The notes under the pieces are model-generated. The model ran no database searches and had not been told where the DNA came from. It saw only the letters and a program-made list of their open reading frames with translations. The translations under genes and the position numbers were made by a program. Positions 21,428-31,889 of a DNA stretch of 64,000 nt are shown piece by piece (within the stretch, counting starts at the first letter, position 1; each line of letters starts with the position of its first letter). This DNA comes from Pseudomonadota bacterium (GTDB taxonomy: Bacteria > Pseudomonadota > Alphaproteobacteria > Sphingomonadales > SMXR01). The stretch lies in assembly GCA_022566895.1 (NCBI GenBank), contig JADFIA010000002.1, positions 1 to 64,000 of the forward strand. Reading direction: 5' to 3'.

Positions 21428-22353
21428 TGAAGAAGAACGTGGATTTCTTCAGTGAACTTACCACCGGGGGGGATGCCCGGCTGACCCCGGCCCGCGGCGA
21501 TCTGGCGGCGGCGCATCTGGAAGGCATCGTAGAGGCCGAGCACTACGTCGCCGGGCGATCCCATGAGGTCACGACCTTTACCGCCCCCTTGTTCGTCAAG
21601 CCGTCGGACGACGGGCCGTTGCTCACCGAGCTTCTCTACGGCGAGGCCTTCGAGGTCTATGATCAAAAGGACGGCTGGGCCTGGGGCCAATCCGGGCACG
21701 ATTACTACGTCGGATATACGCCACTCTCATCCTTGGCGCCGGCCAGAGAGATTGGCCAGGAAGCCGGCTGCACGGTCACCGCGACCGTGATCGACGCCTA
21801 CCGAGAACCGGATATCAAATCCCCGATTCTGGCCCGCTATCCGATGCATGCCAGGCTGGCCCCTGCGGGATCGGAAACCGTGGGCGATTATAGGTTTCTC
21901 AAAGTCGAGAACGGTGCCTGGGTACGGGCCGACCTGGTCTTCGAATGGGATCTTGAGCGCCGCCCGTGGCCGCTGAAATCCGACTATCTGCTGCTGGCCC
22001 GATCATTTCTCGGTACACCGTACCGCTGGGGCGGCCGCACGGTTCTGGGCCTCGACTGTAGCGGTTTATTGCAGATCGCCTGCGTGGCCAGGCTGCGGGA
22101 TACCGACCTTCAGGAACGGGAAATTGGCTTGAGGGCCATAGATGTCACCGACCTGCCGCCTCAGCGCGGCGATATCGTCTTCTTTCCGGGACACGTCGGG
22201 ATCATGGTTGACGAGAAGGGCCTTCTACACGCCAACGCCCGCAAGATGTGCCTTTCCATTGATCCCCTGTCCAGCGTCATCGAGCGACTGGCCCACGAAC
22301 ACGACCAGCCGGTGCGGGCAGTCTACCGCCTGCCGGACGGGACAAAACTTTGA
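21424..22353 (+). CDS. SH3 / NlpC-P60 family peptidase
   Basis: Overlaps the M17 stop (ATGA); GTPYRWGGRTVLGLDCSGLLQIA and GDIVFFPGHVGIMVDEKGLLHANA (Cys/His of NlpC/P60). Confidence 0.92.
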   Translation: MMKKNVDFFSELTTGGDARLTPARGDLAAAHLEGIVEAEHYVAGRSHEVTTFTAPLFVKPSDDGPLLTELLYGEAFEVYDQKDGWAWGQSGHDYYVGYTPLSSLAPAREIGQEAGCTVTATVIDAYREPDIKSPILARYPMHARLAPAGSETVGDYRFLKVENGAWVRADLVFEWDLERRPWPLKSDYLLLARSFLGTPYRWGGRTVLGLDCSGLLQIACVARLRDTDLQEREIGLRAIDVTDLPPQRGDIVFFPGHVGIMVDEKGLLHANARKMCLSIDPLSSVIERLAHEHDQPVRAVYRLPDGTKL

Positions 22354-22372
22354 TACCGGGCCGGGCCGGCGC

Positions 22373-23470
22373 TTAGGGAAGTTCCGGTGGCTTATCGCTG
22401 CGGCTTCGCAGATACAGGATCAGGTCGGCCCGGTCGGCGAGTGCCTTGATGCCCCCAAAGGGCATCCGGGTGCCGGGGATCGCCTCCGACGGGCTGGTCA
22501 GAAAGGCATCGAGCGCCTGATAGCTCCAGGTCCCACCATGGCCGGAAAGGGCCGGCGAGTAGCTGAAGTCCGTCTGCCGGCCTATCGCTGTGCCGACCAC
22601 ACCGTAAATGTTGGGTCCGATCTTGTGGGCACCGCCCTTCTCGATACTGTGACAAATGGCGCAGACCGAGAAGGCCGCCTCACCGCGCTCGAGCGAGGCC
22701 GCTCTGAGGGCCGCAACGAGCGGACTTGCTTCGGTCATTGCTTCGGCGACTGCAGCCGGCTCAACTTCGTCGGCCGGCTCCTCTGTTATTTCTTCAACAG
22801 AATCGGCGGCGGGTTCTTCGCTGACTGGTTTTGTCATTTCCACGGGCGCTTCGGGGTCTGCCAGAAAGTCGAGCGCTTCCTCCGCCTCGGCGACCGGCTG
22901 GGCCTCAGGAAGCGGTACAGGATCGGTCGCCAGCAAACGCAGGTAGGCGATCAGATCCGCCCTCTGGTTGGCGCGGCTGATACCGGCGAAGGGCATTCTG
23001 TTGTTGGGAATCGTTTCGGCCGGGTTCTCGATGTAAGCGTCCAGCAACTCGAAATCCCAGGTGCCGCCGTAATTCGCAAGCGCGTCAGAGTAACCGAAAT
23101 CGGCCTGTCCAGCGACCTTGACACCAACGATTCCATAAAGATTGGGGCCAATTCCATGCGGTCCGCCTTCCTGAACCGAGTGACAGGCGGCACAACGCCC
23201 AAACACCCGAGCCCCTTTTTCGGCCGAGGCGCCGGCCAAGCGGCTGGCTAGACTCGGACCCTCGACGACCACGGCCACCGGCGTCTCGGCCGCCGCCTCT
23301 TCTACGCCCTCGACTTTGTAGCCTTTTACTTCCGGCTGCTCGATCTGAAACAGATCATCAGCCACCAAACCGACGACCACGATAAACAAGACCGTGGCCA
23401 ACAGGGCCCCAACGATCTTGTTCCGTTCAAAGGAATTCAACGCTCTGTCTCCTGCGATTTTTCTGGCCAA
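22373..23470 (-). CDS. Membrane-anchored diheme cytochrome c with duplicated domain
   Basis: N-terminal TM (KIVGALLATVLFIVVVGLVA), then two homologous c-type domains with CAACH and CAICH and MPFAGI / MPFGGI. Confidence 0.92.
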   Translation of the reverse strand: MARKIAGDRALNSFERNKIVGALLATVLFIVVVGLVADDLFQIEQPEVKGYKVEGVEEAAAETPVAVVVEGPSLASRLAGASAEKGARVFGRCAACHSVQEGGPHGIGPNLYGIVGVKVAGQADFGYSDALANYGGTWDFELLDAYIENPAETIPNNRMPFAGISRANQRADLIAYLRLLATDPVPLPEAQPVAEAEEALDFLADPEAPVEMTKPVSEEPAADSVEEITEEPADEVEPAAVAEAMTEASPLVAALRAASLERGEAAFSVCAICHSIEKGGAHKIGPNIYGVVGTAIGRQTDFSYSPALSGHGGTWSYQALDAFLTSPSEAIPGTRMPFGGIKALADRADLILYLRSRSDKPPELP

Positions 23471-23530
23471 AAAACAGGGCGGAGGTTACCGCCGCCCAGG
23501 GCCCGTTTCAAGGCGAATTCGCTGCGCCGA

Positions 23531-24496
23531 TCACTCGTCTCCAAACAGCATCCAGGACCGGATGAGCCGATGGGAAATCGCCATTTTGGGCGGTAGCTGA
23601 AAATCGGCCTTCGGTTGTCCCTCGACCGCGGCCCTCATTTCCTCACGCATGACCCAGCGCAGATTCTGCAGTTCGCCGTCACGCATCTCGAAATCGTCGT
23701 TTAAAGCCTCCGCATAGCAGCCAATCATCAGGGAGGCGGGGAAGGGCCAGGGTTGGCTGGCGAAATATGTCACTTCACCGACTCGTATGCCGGCCTCCTC
23801 ATAAAGTTCCCGCCGCACCGCCTCCTCGATGGATTCGCCCGGTTCCATGAAACCGGCGAGGGCCGAATAGACCCCTTCTAGAAACTGCGGCTGCCGGCCA
23901 AGCAGGCATTTGCCGTCGCGGATGGCGAGCATGATGACGACAGGGTCGGTACGCGGAAAATGCTCGGCCTTGCAGGACGGTTCGGCGCATTTACGCGTGT
24001 AACCGGCCCGCCGAAGTTCTGTCTTGGCGCCACAGCGCGGACAGAATTGGTGGGTTTCATGCCAACCCAGAAGCGCCTTGGCGAGTCCCAGATTGGCCAG
24101 ATCAATCTTGTGGCTCGTTGCGGTCATGCCGATGGCAACCGATCTCAGATCTTTGAATTGGACGCCCCTCTTGGCCAGCGCCTTGGTTCGCTTGGTGCCG
24201 GCGCCCGACAGATCGACCGCAAAATAATTATGTTTGCCGCGGCTGCCCAAAAGGACCGCCGCCGGCTTTTCTTTCATGAAGGCGGAGATGGCCTCATAGG
24301 TCAGATAGGCCGGCGACACCTCGGGCTTCGTTTTGACGAGTGGTTTGCCGCCAGAAAAGACTACGAATCGCGTGCTTTTGCGTTTCAGCGCTCTCTTGAT
24401 CCAGGAGCTATCGTCGCGCCGGTGTTCGAGCCTGTTGAGTTCACCCCCAGCAAAATGGCACGGTTCATAAAGAGGTTTGGGAAACTTTTGATCCAT
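23531..24496 (-). CDS. nudC: NADH pyrophosphatase (Nudix, NudC-type)
   Basis: CPRCGAKTELRRAGYTRKCAEPSCKAEHFPRTDPVVIML zinc ribbon plus GFMEPGESIEEAVRRELYEEAGI Nudix box. Confidence 0.93.
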   Translation of the reverse strand: MDQKFPKPLYEPCHFAGGELNRLEHRRDDSSWIKRALKRKSTRFVVFSGGKPLVKTKPEVSPAYLTYEAISAFMKEKPAAVLLGSRGKHNYFAVDLSGAGTKRTKALAKRGVQFKDLRSVAIGMTATSHKIDLANLGLAKALLGWHETHQFCPRCGAKTELRRAGYTRKCAEPSCKAEHFPRTDPVVIMLAIRDGKCLLGRQPQFLEGVYSALAGFMEPGESIEEAVRRELYEEAGIRVGEVTYFASQPWPFPASLMIGCYAEALNDDFEMRDGELQNLRWVMREEMRAAVEGQPKADFQLPPKMAISHRLIRSWMLFGDE

Positions 24497-24578
24497 GCAA
24501 CCCCGCTCACTTGCCCATCCTTTGGTTAGTCGAGCCTTGCATGTATGCTAGGCCGGATCAACCGGTCACTTTCCTCCC

Positions 24579-24607
24579 TTGCCACAAAACCTGAAATCGC
24601 ACATATA
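24579..24607 (+). promoter_or_regulatory. Predicted promoter of SRP RNA
   Basis: TTGCCA - 17 nt - CATATA immediately upstream of the SRP RNA. Confidence 0.35.
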
Positions 24608-24611
24608 TGGC

Positions 24612-24710
24612 AGGGGAGGTCGGGTGCGGACGAGGCACTCGCCAACCCGGTCAGGTCCGGAAGGAAGCAGCCGTAACGAGTTCGGCTCGGGTCGTTGCCC
24701 GCCTCCCACC
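24612..24710 (+). ncRNA. ffs: Bacterial small signal recognition particle RNA (4.5S-like)
   Basis: gggaggtcgggtgcggacgaggcactcgccaacccggtcaggtccggaaggaagcagccgtaacgagttcggctcgggtcgttgcccgcctccc; contains the conserved GGTCAGGTCCGGAAGGAAGCAGCC apical domain and complementary ends. Confidence 0.95.
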
Positions 24711-24776
24711 TTAAGAAATCTCAGTCACAACCGGCTCCCGGACCGGTCGGTCTGAGCAGGGTCAGCGGCGGATATT

Positions 24777-26567
24777 ATGGGCATGGAATCGGGCGAATAT
24801 CAGGTGCTGGCGCGCAAATACCGGCCCGGCACCTTCGCTGAACTGATCGGCCAGGAGGCCATGGTTCGGACCTTGACCAATGCCATTGAAGGCGGTCGCC
24901 TGGCCCACGCTTTCGTGCTGACCGGAGTGCGCGGCGTCGGCAAAACCACAACCGCCCGCCTGATCGCCAGAGCGCTCAACTGCATCGGCAAGGACGGTAA
25001 TGGCGGGATCACCGTCTCGCCCTGTGGGGAATGCGAGAGTTGCAAGGCGATTGCTGAATCGCGTCATATCGACATCATGGAGATGGATGCCGCCAGCCGC
25101 ACCGGAGTGGACGATATCCGCGAAATTATTGAAAGCGTTTGCTACGCCCCCGCCTCAGCGCGCTTTAAAATCTATATCATCGATGAAGTCCATATGCTTT
25201 CGAAAAACGCCTTTAACGCGCTACTAAAGACCCTTGAGGAGCCACCGCCGCACGTTAAGTTCATTTTCGCGACAACCGAGATTCGTAAACTTCCGGTGAC
25301 CGTGTTGTCGCGCTGTCAGCGTTTTGATCTGCGCCGAGTCGATGGCGAGCTGTTGATCAAGCATTTCGCCGGAATTGCCGAGAAAGAGGGGGCCGAGGTT
25401 GAGGCAGAAGCCCTGAGGATGATCGCCCGGGCCGCGGAAGGCTCGGTCAGGGACGGCTTGTCGCTGCTTGATCAGGCGATCGCCCACGGTGGCGGAAAGG
25501 CAAATGCGGAAGACGTGCGGGTGATGCTGGGCCTGGCCGACCGGGCCAAGGTGCTCGATCTTTTCCGGCATCTCATGGCCGGGGAGCCAAAAGAAGCGCT
25601 GGCGCTGTTCCGGGAGCAGTACGACCTGGGAGCCGATCCCGCGGCGATCCTGCGGCATCTGGCGGAGGTTGTGCACTGGCTGACGCGACTGCGGGTGGCT
25701 CCGGAGGCCGGCATCGACGCCCTGGTCTCGGAGGCACAACGCCGCGAAGGCCGCGATATGGCCGATAGGCTGAAAATGCCCGAATTGACGCGCGCCTGGC
25801 AGCTTCTGCTCAAGGGCATTCAGGAAACGCAATCGGCCGCCCAGCCGGTGGCGGCGGCGGAAATGGTACTGATCCGGCTGGCCTTCGCGGCCAATTTGCC
25901 AACTCCGGCCGAGATTGCACGGAGCTTCGAAAAACAGAATGCTTCTCAGACCAGCCCACCTGTGGAGACACCCGCGGCAACGTCGCCCGAGCCGGAGGAT
26001 CCGGCTGTTGGCGGCGCCACAACTGCCGCCTCGCAAGACGACTTGCTGTCGGCGAAAAAAGAGGCCGTCCAACCGACCGCAGCGGCCGGCGGCGCCGAGG
26101 TGCTGGCGCTCAATCAAAGCGCAAGCCCCCCATCGGTCGAGGAGCCGATGCCGATCTCGTTTGCGGCCATGGTCGAGCTGTTCGAGCGGCACCGCGAGGG
26201 GGTTCTTGGCCACTTTCTGCGCGACGCGGTCGAGGTTGTTTCGTATAAACCCGGAGCCTTGGTTATTCATCCGGTTGGCCGGATCCCGCCCCAGATAAGC
26301 AGTCAGATGCGCCTTTGTCTCGAAGCGTGGACCGGCAATAACTGGCAGATCGCGATCGATACCAGAACTAAAGGTAAGGGCACGTTACGCGAGGCTGACG
26401 AGGCCCGACAGGCCGAGCTGTACAAAGAGGCGGCCCGCGATCCTCTGGTCTCGGCCGCGATCAAGGCCTTTCCCAGTGCCCGTATCCGCGAAGTTATCAA
26501 CCTGGGGGGTACAGCAGGCGCTGATGGCGTGGTAAATTTGGATGACAATGACAAACAGGACGGTTAG
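24777..26567 (+). CDS. dnaX: DNA polymerase III subunits gamma/tau
   Basis: YQVLARKYRPGTFAELIGQEAMVRTLTNAIEGGRLAHAFVLTGVRGVGKTTTARLIARALNC. Start may be ATG 24783. Confidence 0.97.
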   Translation: MGMESGEYQVLARKYRPGTFAELIGQEAMVRTLTNAIEGGRLAHAFVLTGVRGVGKTTTARLIARALNCIGKDGNGGITVSPCGECESCKAIAESRHIDIMEMDAASRTGVDDIREIIESVCYAPASARFKIYIIDEVHMLSKNAFNALLKTLEEPPPHVKFIFATTEIRKLPVTVLSRCQRFDLRRVDGELLIKHFAGIAEKEGAEVEAEALRMIARAAEGSVRDGLSLLDQAIAHGGGKANAEDVRVMLGLADRAKVLDLFRHLMAGEPKEALALFREQYDLGADPAAILRHLAEVVHWLTRLRVAPEAGIDALVSEAQRREGRDMADRLKMPELTRAWQLLLKGIQETQSAAQPVAAAEMVLIRLAFAANLPTPAEIARSFEKQNASQTSPPVETPAATSPEPEDPAVGGATTAASQDDLLSAKKEAVQPTAAAGGAEVLALNQSASPPSVEEPMPISFAAMVELFERHREGVLGHFLRDAVEVVSYKPGALVIHPVGRIPPQISSQMRLCLEAWTGNNWQIAIDTRTKGKGTLREADEARQAELYKEAARDPLVSAAIKAFPSARIREVINLGGTAGADGVVNLDDNDKQDG

Positions 26568-26579
26568 GCAGCAATTACG

Positions 26580-26903
26580 GTGACCAACCTTTCGCAAATG
26601 CTCCGGCAGGCTCAGGAAATGCAAGACAAGATTGCGCGCCTGCAGGGCGAGCTGGCGGATCTGCGGATCGAGGGGGTGGCCGGAGCCGGGCTCGTAAAGG
26701 TCGAGCTGAACGGCACGGGGTTGATGACCGGCCTGTCGATCGCGCCTGAACTGTTCGACCGCGAGGAGGCTGAAGTGGTCGAGGATCTGATCGTCGCCGC
26801 CCACAATCAGGCCAAGGCCAGGTCCGAAGAGCTGGCCCGGGCCGAGATGGCCAAACTCACCGGTGGGCTGCAGCTGCCGTCTGGCCTGAAGCTGCCTTTC
26901 TAG
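26580..26903 (+). CDS. YbaB/EbfC family nucleoid-associated protein (GTG start)
   Basis: [47 protein letters not shown]; between dnaX and recR. Confidence 0.95.
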   Translation: MTNLSQMLRQAQEMQDKIARLQGELADLRIEGVAGAGLVKVELNGTGLMTGLSIAPELFDREEAEVVEDLIVAAHNQAKARSEELARAEMAKLTGGLQLPSGLKLPF

Positions 26904-26920
26904 AAACGGAGAGCTGGCCG

Positions 26921-27520
26921 ATGGCCTCACACAATGTCGAGATTGACCGCCTGATCCAGGCGCTTGCCCGGCTGCCGGGGCTTGGGCCGCGTTCGGCTCG
27001 CCGCGCCGTCCTTCACCTGATCAGAAAGCGTGAGCGGTTGCTCAAGCCGCTGTCCGAGGCCCTGAGGGAGGTCGGTGAGAGAATCCGCGACTGCGAGGTT
27101 TGCGGCAACCTCGATACCGTAAACCCCTGTTTGATTTGCAGCGATCCTCGGCGCGATCGATCGCTTGTTTGTGTGGTCGAGCAGGTGGCCGATTTGTGGG
27201 CGCTCGACCGGGCGGAGGGTTACAAAGGTCTCTATCACGTGCTCGGTGGCACGCTTTCGGCTCTCGACGGCGTGATGCCCGAGGACCTCAATATCTCCGC
27301 CCTCGTCGAGCGGGCTAAATCGGGCGAGGTCAAGGAGGTTATCCTGGCTACCAATGCCACCGTCAACGGCCAGACCACCGCCCATTACATCGCTGAAAGG
27401 CTTAAAGAGGCAGGGGTTTTGGTCACTGGGATCGCCCACGGTGTGCCGGTCGGCGGCGAGCTCGATTATCTGGACGAGGGCACGCTGCGGGCAGCACTAA
27501 AGGCCCGAAAGCCGGTCTGA
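26921..27520 (+). CDS. recR: Recombination protein RecR
   Basis: [31 protein letters not shown]...[37 protein letters not shown]. Confidence 0.98.
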   Translation: MASHNVEIDRLIQALARLPGLGPRSARRAVLHLIRKRERLLKPLSEALREVGERIRDCEVCGNLDTVNPCLICSDPRRDRSLVCVVEQVADLWALDRAEGYKGLYHVLGGTLSALDGVMPEDLNISALVERAKSGEVKEVILATNATVNGQTTAHYIAERLKEAGVLVTGIAHGVPVGGELDYLDEGTLRAALKARKPV

Positions 27521-27846
27521 TGGCCGAAGCGCCCTATGTTTACTCGGTTCTGGTACATGTCGATCCCGATCGCGGCGGCGACTATGTGGCCTGGCTCGAT
27601 AACAAACATATCGCTGATGTGGTCGGCTTTCCCGGTATTCTGTGGGTCCGCAAGGTCAGGCTCGACGAGCCGGCCGACGATGGCTGGGACCGGTACTTTG
27701 TGATCTATGGCTTTGAATCGCGGGATGTCCTGGCCCGCTATCAGGCAAGTGAGCTGTTCCGAGGCTTCGCCGAGGAGCTCAAGCCCTTTGAAGGGCTTTT
27801 CCGATTGCAGCGATTCTTTGGCCAAGTGGAGCTTGAAATTGGCTGA
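27520..27846 (+). CDS. Small uncharacterised protein, DUF4286-like
   Basis: YVYSVLVHVDPDRGGDYVAWLDNKHIADVVGFPGILWVRKVRL...; start overlaps the recR stop. Confidence 0.5.
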   Translation: MAEAPYVYSVLVHVDPDRGGDYVAWLDNKHIADVVGFPGILWVRKVRLDEPADDGWDRYFVIYGFESRDVLARYQASELFRGFAEELKPFEGLFRLQRFFGQVELEIG

Positions 27847-28968
27847 TCAGCCCTTGTCTTCCACCAGCCGCGGACGGGCTGCCTTTTCAAGCCCCTCTTC
27901 AGCCGAATCGTCTGCCAATTGAACCGCCTCGATGCGCTCCACATGCCGCGTGATCTTGCCGGTCGAGATTTCGATCTCGCGGATATCCTTTTCGGCCAGA
28001 TCGAAATGTTTTGACAGGTTGCCAACCCGGCCTTTCAAGCGTTCGGCGTCGGCCAGGAGAACGTGCACCTCCTTTTGGATCAGGCCCGCCTGTTCGCGCA
28101 TCCGCACATCCTTAAGAACCGCACGGATGGTATGCAAGGTGGCCATCAGAGTGGTCGGCGAGACGATCCAGACCCTGGCCCGGTAGCTCTTTTCGACGGT
28201 CGCCGAAAAATTGGCGTGCAATTCCGCATAGACGGCCTCCGAGGGCAGAAACAATAGGGCCGATTCCGCGGTCTCCCCGGGAATTATGTATTTTTCGGAG
28301 ATATCCTTTACATGCTTAAGAATGTCAGCCGCGAAGTTCTTTGCCGCCGCTGCACGGGTGCCATCGTCTTTGGCCGCCGACAGAGCGCGATAACTTTCGA
28401 GTGGGAATTTCGCGTCCACCGCGATCGGGCCTGGCGGGTCCGGCAAGAGGATCAGGCAATCGGCCCGCTTGCCGTTCGAGAGTGTTTTTTGAAAAACATA
28501 GGCGTTCGGCGGCAACGCCGCCTCGACCAGATTTTCAAGCTGAACCTCACCAAAGGCTCCGCGTGCCTGCTTGTTCGAAAGAATATCCTGTAGGCCGACG
28601 ATATCGGTCGAGAGGGCCTCGATATTCTTTTGCGCCTCGTCGATGACCTTGAGCCGCGTTTTGATCTGCCCGATGGTCTCGGCCGTCTTGGTGGCCGAGT
28701 TTTCAAGGCTTTGGCCCATGCGCTGGCTAACCTGGTCCAGGCGGTCCTGGAGCACTTTGGCAAGCTCCAACTGGGATTTGCGCCCGTCGTCCGCAATCTG
28801 GGCCAGCCGCCCCGAAAGCTCGCGGTTTTGCGCTTCCATCTGCTCGAGAAGCACTTTCAGCTCGGCCATCGATCCGCTTTCGACACCCTTGCGGCGCATC
28901 AAAAAGACCAAAAGGCCGCCGATCGCCAGAAGCGCCGCAAAAATAAGGATAGTAGCGTCAATCTCCAT
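27847..28968 (-). CDS. rmuC: DNA recombination protein RmuC
   Basis: N-terminal TM, coiled coil, then GAFGEVQLENLVEAALPPNAYVFQKTLSNGKRADCLILLPDPPGPIAVDAKFPLESY. Confidence 0.93.
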   Translation of the reverse strand: MEIDATILIFAALLAIGGLLVFLMRRKGVESGSMAELKVLLEQMEAQNRELSGRLAQIADDGRKSQLELAKVLQDRLDQVSQRMGQSLENSATKTAETIGQIKTRLKVIDEAQKNIEALSTDIVGLQDILSNKQARGAFGEVQLENLVEAALPPNAYVFQKTLSNGKRADCLILLPDPPGPIAVDAKFPLESYRALSAAKDDGTRAAAAKNFAADILKHVKDISEKYIIPGETAESALLFLPSEAVYAELHANFSATVEKSYRARVWIVSPTTLMATLHTIRAVLKDVRMREQAGLIQKEVHVLLADAERLKGRVGNLSKHFDLAEKDIREIEISTGKITRHVERIEAVQLADDSAEEGLEKAARPRLVEDKG

Positions 28969-29092
28969 GACAGGCGTGCCTCCAAACCGCTATCGCCTTT
29001 ACAATAACAGGGGCTGCGGGCCTTGGCCATGGCTTGACGCCCTCCATGCCAGCCACTAGGTAAAGGGCCTGAGATTTGAGGATGAAAAACCG

Positions 29093-29611
29093 ATGGCAAT
29101 CCGACAGATCATAGAGGCGCCCGATCCGCGTCTGAAGGTGATTTCAGAGCCGGTTGAGGCGGTCGATGACGATCTGCGCCAGCTCATGGACGATATGGCC
29201 GAAACCATGTACGCGGCACCGGGCATCGGCTTGGCGGCGATCCAGGTCGGGGTGCCGAAGCGGGTCTTGGTTTTGGACATCTCGAGCGATGAGGAAGAGT
29301 CGGATCTCCGCTATTTTGTCAATCCGCAGATCGTTTGGACCAGTAATGAGCTGGCCATCTACAACGAGGGCTGCCTGTCGCTACCGGAATATTATGCCGA
29401 AGTGGAGCGCCCGGCTGCTTGCCGGGTCGAGTATCTCGACTACGACGGCAATCGGCATACGCTCGAGGCTTCCGATCTTCTCTCCACCTGCATCCAGCAT
29501 GAATGTGATCATCTGGAAGGTATTTTGTTTGTCGATCATCTTTCGAGCCTCAAACGCGATATGATCTTGCGAAAACTGGCTAAAGCCAAGAAATTGAAGG
29601 CGGCCGAATAG
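29093..29611 (+). CDS. def: Peptide deformylase
   Basis: GIGLAAIQVGVPKRVLVLD, EGCLSLPE, QHECDHLEGILFVDHL. Confidence 0.98.
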   Translation: MAIRQIIEAPDPRLKVISEPVEAVDDDLRQLMDDMAETMYAAPGIGLAAIQVGVPKRVLVLDISSDEEESDLRYFVNPQIVWTSNELAIYNEGCLSLPEYYAEVERPAACRVEYLDYDGNRHTLEASDLLSTCIQHECDHLEGILFVDHLSSLKRDMILRKLAKAKKLKAAE

Positions 29612-29654
29612 GCGTCCCTGGCAAACAGCAACCGTAATCGAAGGGGAAAGAGCA

Positions 29655-30572
29655 ATGCTCCGGTTGGTATTCATGGGCACCCCCAACTTCGCTGTATCGG
29701 CGTTCGACGCGATAATCGAGGCCGGTCACCAAGTGATCGCTGTTTATACCCAGCCGCCGCGGCCGGCCAAGCGGCACCAGAAGGAACAACCGAGCCCGAT
29801 CCAGCTCCGGGCCGAGGCAAAGGGTCTCAAGATCAGGACCCCGGTCAGCCTTTCGGGGGACCGGGAACAGGAGGCCTTTGCCGCCTTGAAAGCAGATGTG
29901 GCTCTGGTGGTGGCCTATGGTCTTCTGCTGCCCGGGGCACTTCTCGACGGGCCGCGCTACGGCTGCATTAACATTCACGCCTCGCTTTTGCCCCGCTGGC
30001 GCGGCGCCGCGCCGATCCAGCGGGCGATCATGGCGGGAGATAGCGAGAGCGGCGTTTCAATCATGCAGATGGACGAGGGTCTCGATACCGGGCCGATCTT
30101 TCTAAAGCAGGCAATCACCATATCCGAGGGTGAAAATTATGGTTCCCTGCACGATCGCCTGGCGGCGCTCGGCGCCAGGTCCGCAGCCTGCGTCCTGGCC
30201 GACCTCGAAACCGGAAAAGCGGTCGCCGTCCCGCAGGATTCCGAGGGAGCGATTTATGCTCATAAAATTGATAAGGCCGAAGCGCATATTGACTGGCGCC
30301 GCAGCAGCGAAACGGTCAGTCGCCAGGTCCGTGCCTTGAGCCCCCGGCCCGGCGCCTGGTGCGAGGTGGCGGGCGAGCGCCTGAGAATCCTCGAAGGCAC
30401 CCCAAGCAACCTCAGAGGAGAGCCCGGTGAAGTCCTTGACAACAAACTCACCGTGGCCTGTGGCCAAGGCGCCTTGCAGATTACACGAGCCCAGCGACCG
30501 GGCAGGGATGAGATGAATGCGGCCACCTTGCTGCGTGGCTTCCCGATCGCGGCCGGAACCAAAGTTCTGTGA
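29655..30572 (+). CDS. fmt: Methionyl-tRNA formyltransferase
   Basis: [90 protein letters not shown]. Confidence 0.98.
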   Translation: MLRLVFMGTPNFAVSAFDAIIEAGHQVIAVYTQPPRPAKRHQKEQPSPIQLRAEAKGLKIRTPVSLSGDREQEAFAALKADVALVVAYGLLLPGALLDGPRYGCINIHASLLPRWRGAAPIQRAIMAGDSESGVSIMQMDEGLDTGPIFLKQAITISEGENYGSLHDRLAALGARSAACVLADLETGKAVAVPQDSEGAIYAHKIDKAEAHIDWRRSSETVSRQVRALSPRPGAWCEVAGERLRILEGTPSNLRGEPGEVLDNKLTVACGQGALQITRAQRPGRDEMNAATLLRGFPIAAGTKVL

Positions 30573-30573
30573 A

Positions 30574-31317
30574 ATGAAGGCAAGCCGGATAAAAATCACG
30601 GTCGAATATGACGGCGCCGATTTCGTCGGCTGGCAGGCCCAGAACAACGGGCCGTCGATACAGACTGCTCTTGAAGTTGCCATTCGCAGCTTTTCGGGCG
30701 AGGAGCAACGGGTCACCGGGGCCGGCCGTACCGACGCCGGGGTCCATGCCTTAGGGCAGGTGGCCCATTTCGATCTGGCGATGGGGATTGAGCCCCGGAA
30801 GATCGTCAGCGCTTTGAACGCGCATCTTCGCGAACTGTCGATTTCGGTACTCTCGGCCGAAAAGGTGCCCGGCGATTTTTCAGCCCGCTTTATGGCCACC
30901 CAGCGGCACTATCTTTACCGGATTCTCAACCGGGAGGCTCCGCCGGCGATCGAAAGGGGGCGGGTCTGGCATGTGGCCAGGCCGCTCGAGGTGCCAGAAA
31001 TGCACGAAGCCGCCCAGCTGCTCGTGGGTAAGCATGATTTTACAACCTTCCGCTCGTCCCAGTGTCAGGCTAAATCGCCGGTCAAAACGCTTGACAAATT
31101 CGATGTGGTGACACGCGGCGAAGAAATCTGGTTTTCGCTCAGCGCCCGTTCGTTCCTGCACCACCAGGTCCGCTCGATGGTCGGATCCCTGAAGCTCGTC
31201 GGCCAAGGCAAATGGACGGTGGTGAATCTTAAGGATTCCCTCAAGGCCTGCGACCGCAAGGCCCTTGGGTTCAATGCGCCGCCGCACGGGCTTTATCTTT
31301 CAAGGGTCGATTATTGA
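30574..31317 (+). CDS. truA: tRNA pseudouridine(38-40) synthase TruA
   Basis: [37 protein letters not shown]...[19 protein letters not shown]. Confidence 0.97.
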   Translation: MKASRIKITVEYDGADFVGWQAQNNGPSIQTALEVAIRSFSGEEQRVTGAGRTDAGVHALGQVAHFDLAMGIEPRKIVSALNAHLRELSISVLSAEKVPGDFSARFMATQRHYLYRILNREAPPAIERGRVWHVARPLEVPEMHEAAQLLVGKHDFTTFRSSQCQAKSPVKTLDKFDVVTRGEEIWFSLSARSFLHHQVRSMVGSLKLVGQGKWTVVNLKDSLKACDRKALGFNAPPHGLYLSRVDY

Positions 31318-31889
31318 ACCGGCACCATCAGATTTACCAGCGAGCGTTCCACCAGCAAGATCAGCACCCAGTCGAATAGCGCTATCAAACCGGCGTGAAA
31401 CCAGAAAACGCCCAAGGCGCGGCCGGCAACGTTGCCCTGGTAAATCAGAATGAAAATCGCGGTCAGCGTCAAAAGGCCATTGTCCGCCCAGGCGGGCGTC
31501 AAGCGCAAGCTGATCAGCGCCTCAACGGGCAAGAGAAGCGCAAAGGCATAAACTCGCGACCAGTTATAGGCGCTTAGAAACCGCGTGAAATTGACCGACC
31601 GGTGCAAGAATTTCGCCAAATAGAACATGGCCAGCGCAAAGACGGGATAAACCAGAATATGGCCCGCCAGAAGGGCCGGCGTCGGCGTCGCCGCAAAGCG
31701 CGGCAGGCTCGTATCCAACCCGACCAGATAGATCGACAAGGCGTATATGGGCAGCGTGAACAGAAGCGCCGAAAACGACCGCAACGTCGAGCGGCCGCCG
31801 CTTTCCAGAAAATTAAGCGCTCCAGGATCGAACCGCAGAAACTGCCAGCCCACGAACAGGCCCCGCGCCATATGCTCGGCCAGACTCAC
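31311..31889 (-). CDS. Multi-pass integral membrane protein of unknown function
   Basis: Several hydrophobic segments ([52 protein letters not shown]); start overlaps the dapE stop. Confidence 0.7.
   Translation of the reverse strand: MSLAEHMARGLFVGWQFLRFDPGALNFLESGGRSTLRSFSALLFTLPIYALSIYLVGLDTSLPRFAATPTPALLAGHILVYPVFALAMFYLAKFLHRSVNFTRFLSAYNWSRVYAFALLLPVEALISLRLTPAWADNGLLTLTAIFILIYQGNVAGRALGVFWFHAGLIALFDWVLILLVERSLVNLMVPVQ

Noticed and set aside
22142-23251. 369-aa plus-strand ORF
   Set aside because: Overlaps the NlpC/P60 gene out of frame and the cytochrome c gene antisense.
26055-26060. A6 run (GCG AAA AAA GAG) in dnaX as a programmed -1 frameshift for a gamma subunit
   Set aside because: The heptamer is not in X_XXY_YYZ phase, and the -1 frame stays open for many codons before a stop, unlike the E. 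coli gamma signal.
25224-26270. 348-aa minus-strand ORF
   Set aside because: Antisense of dnaX; no recognisable domain.
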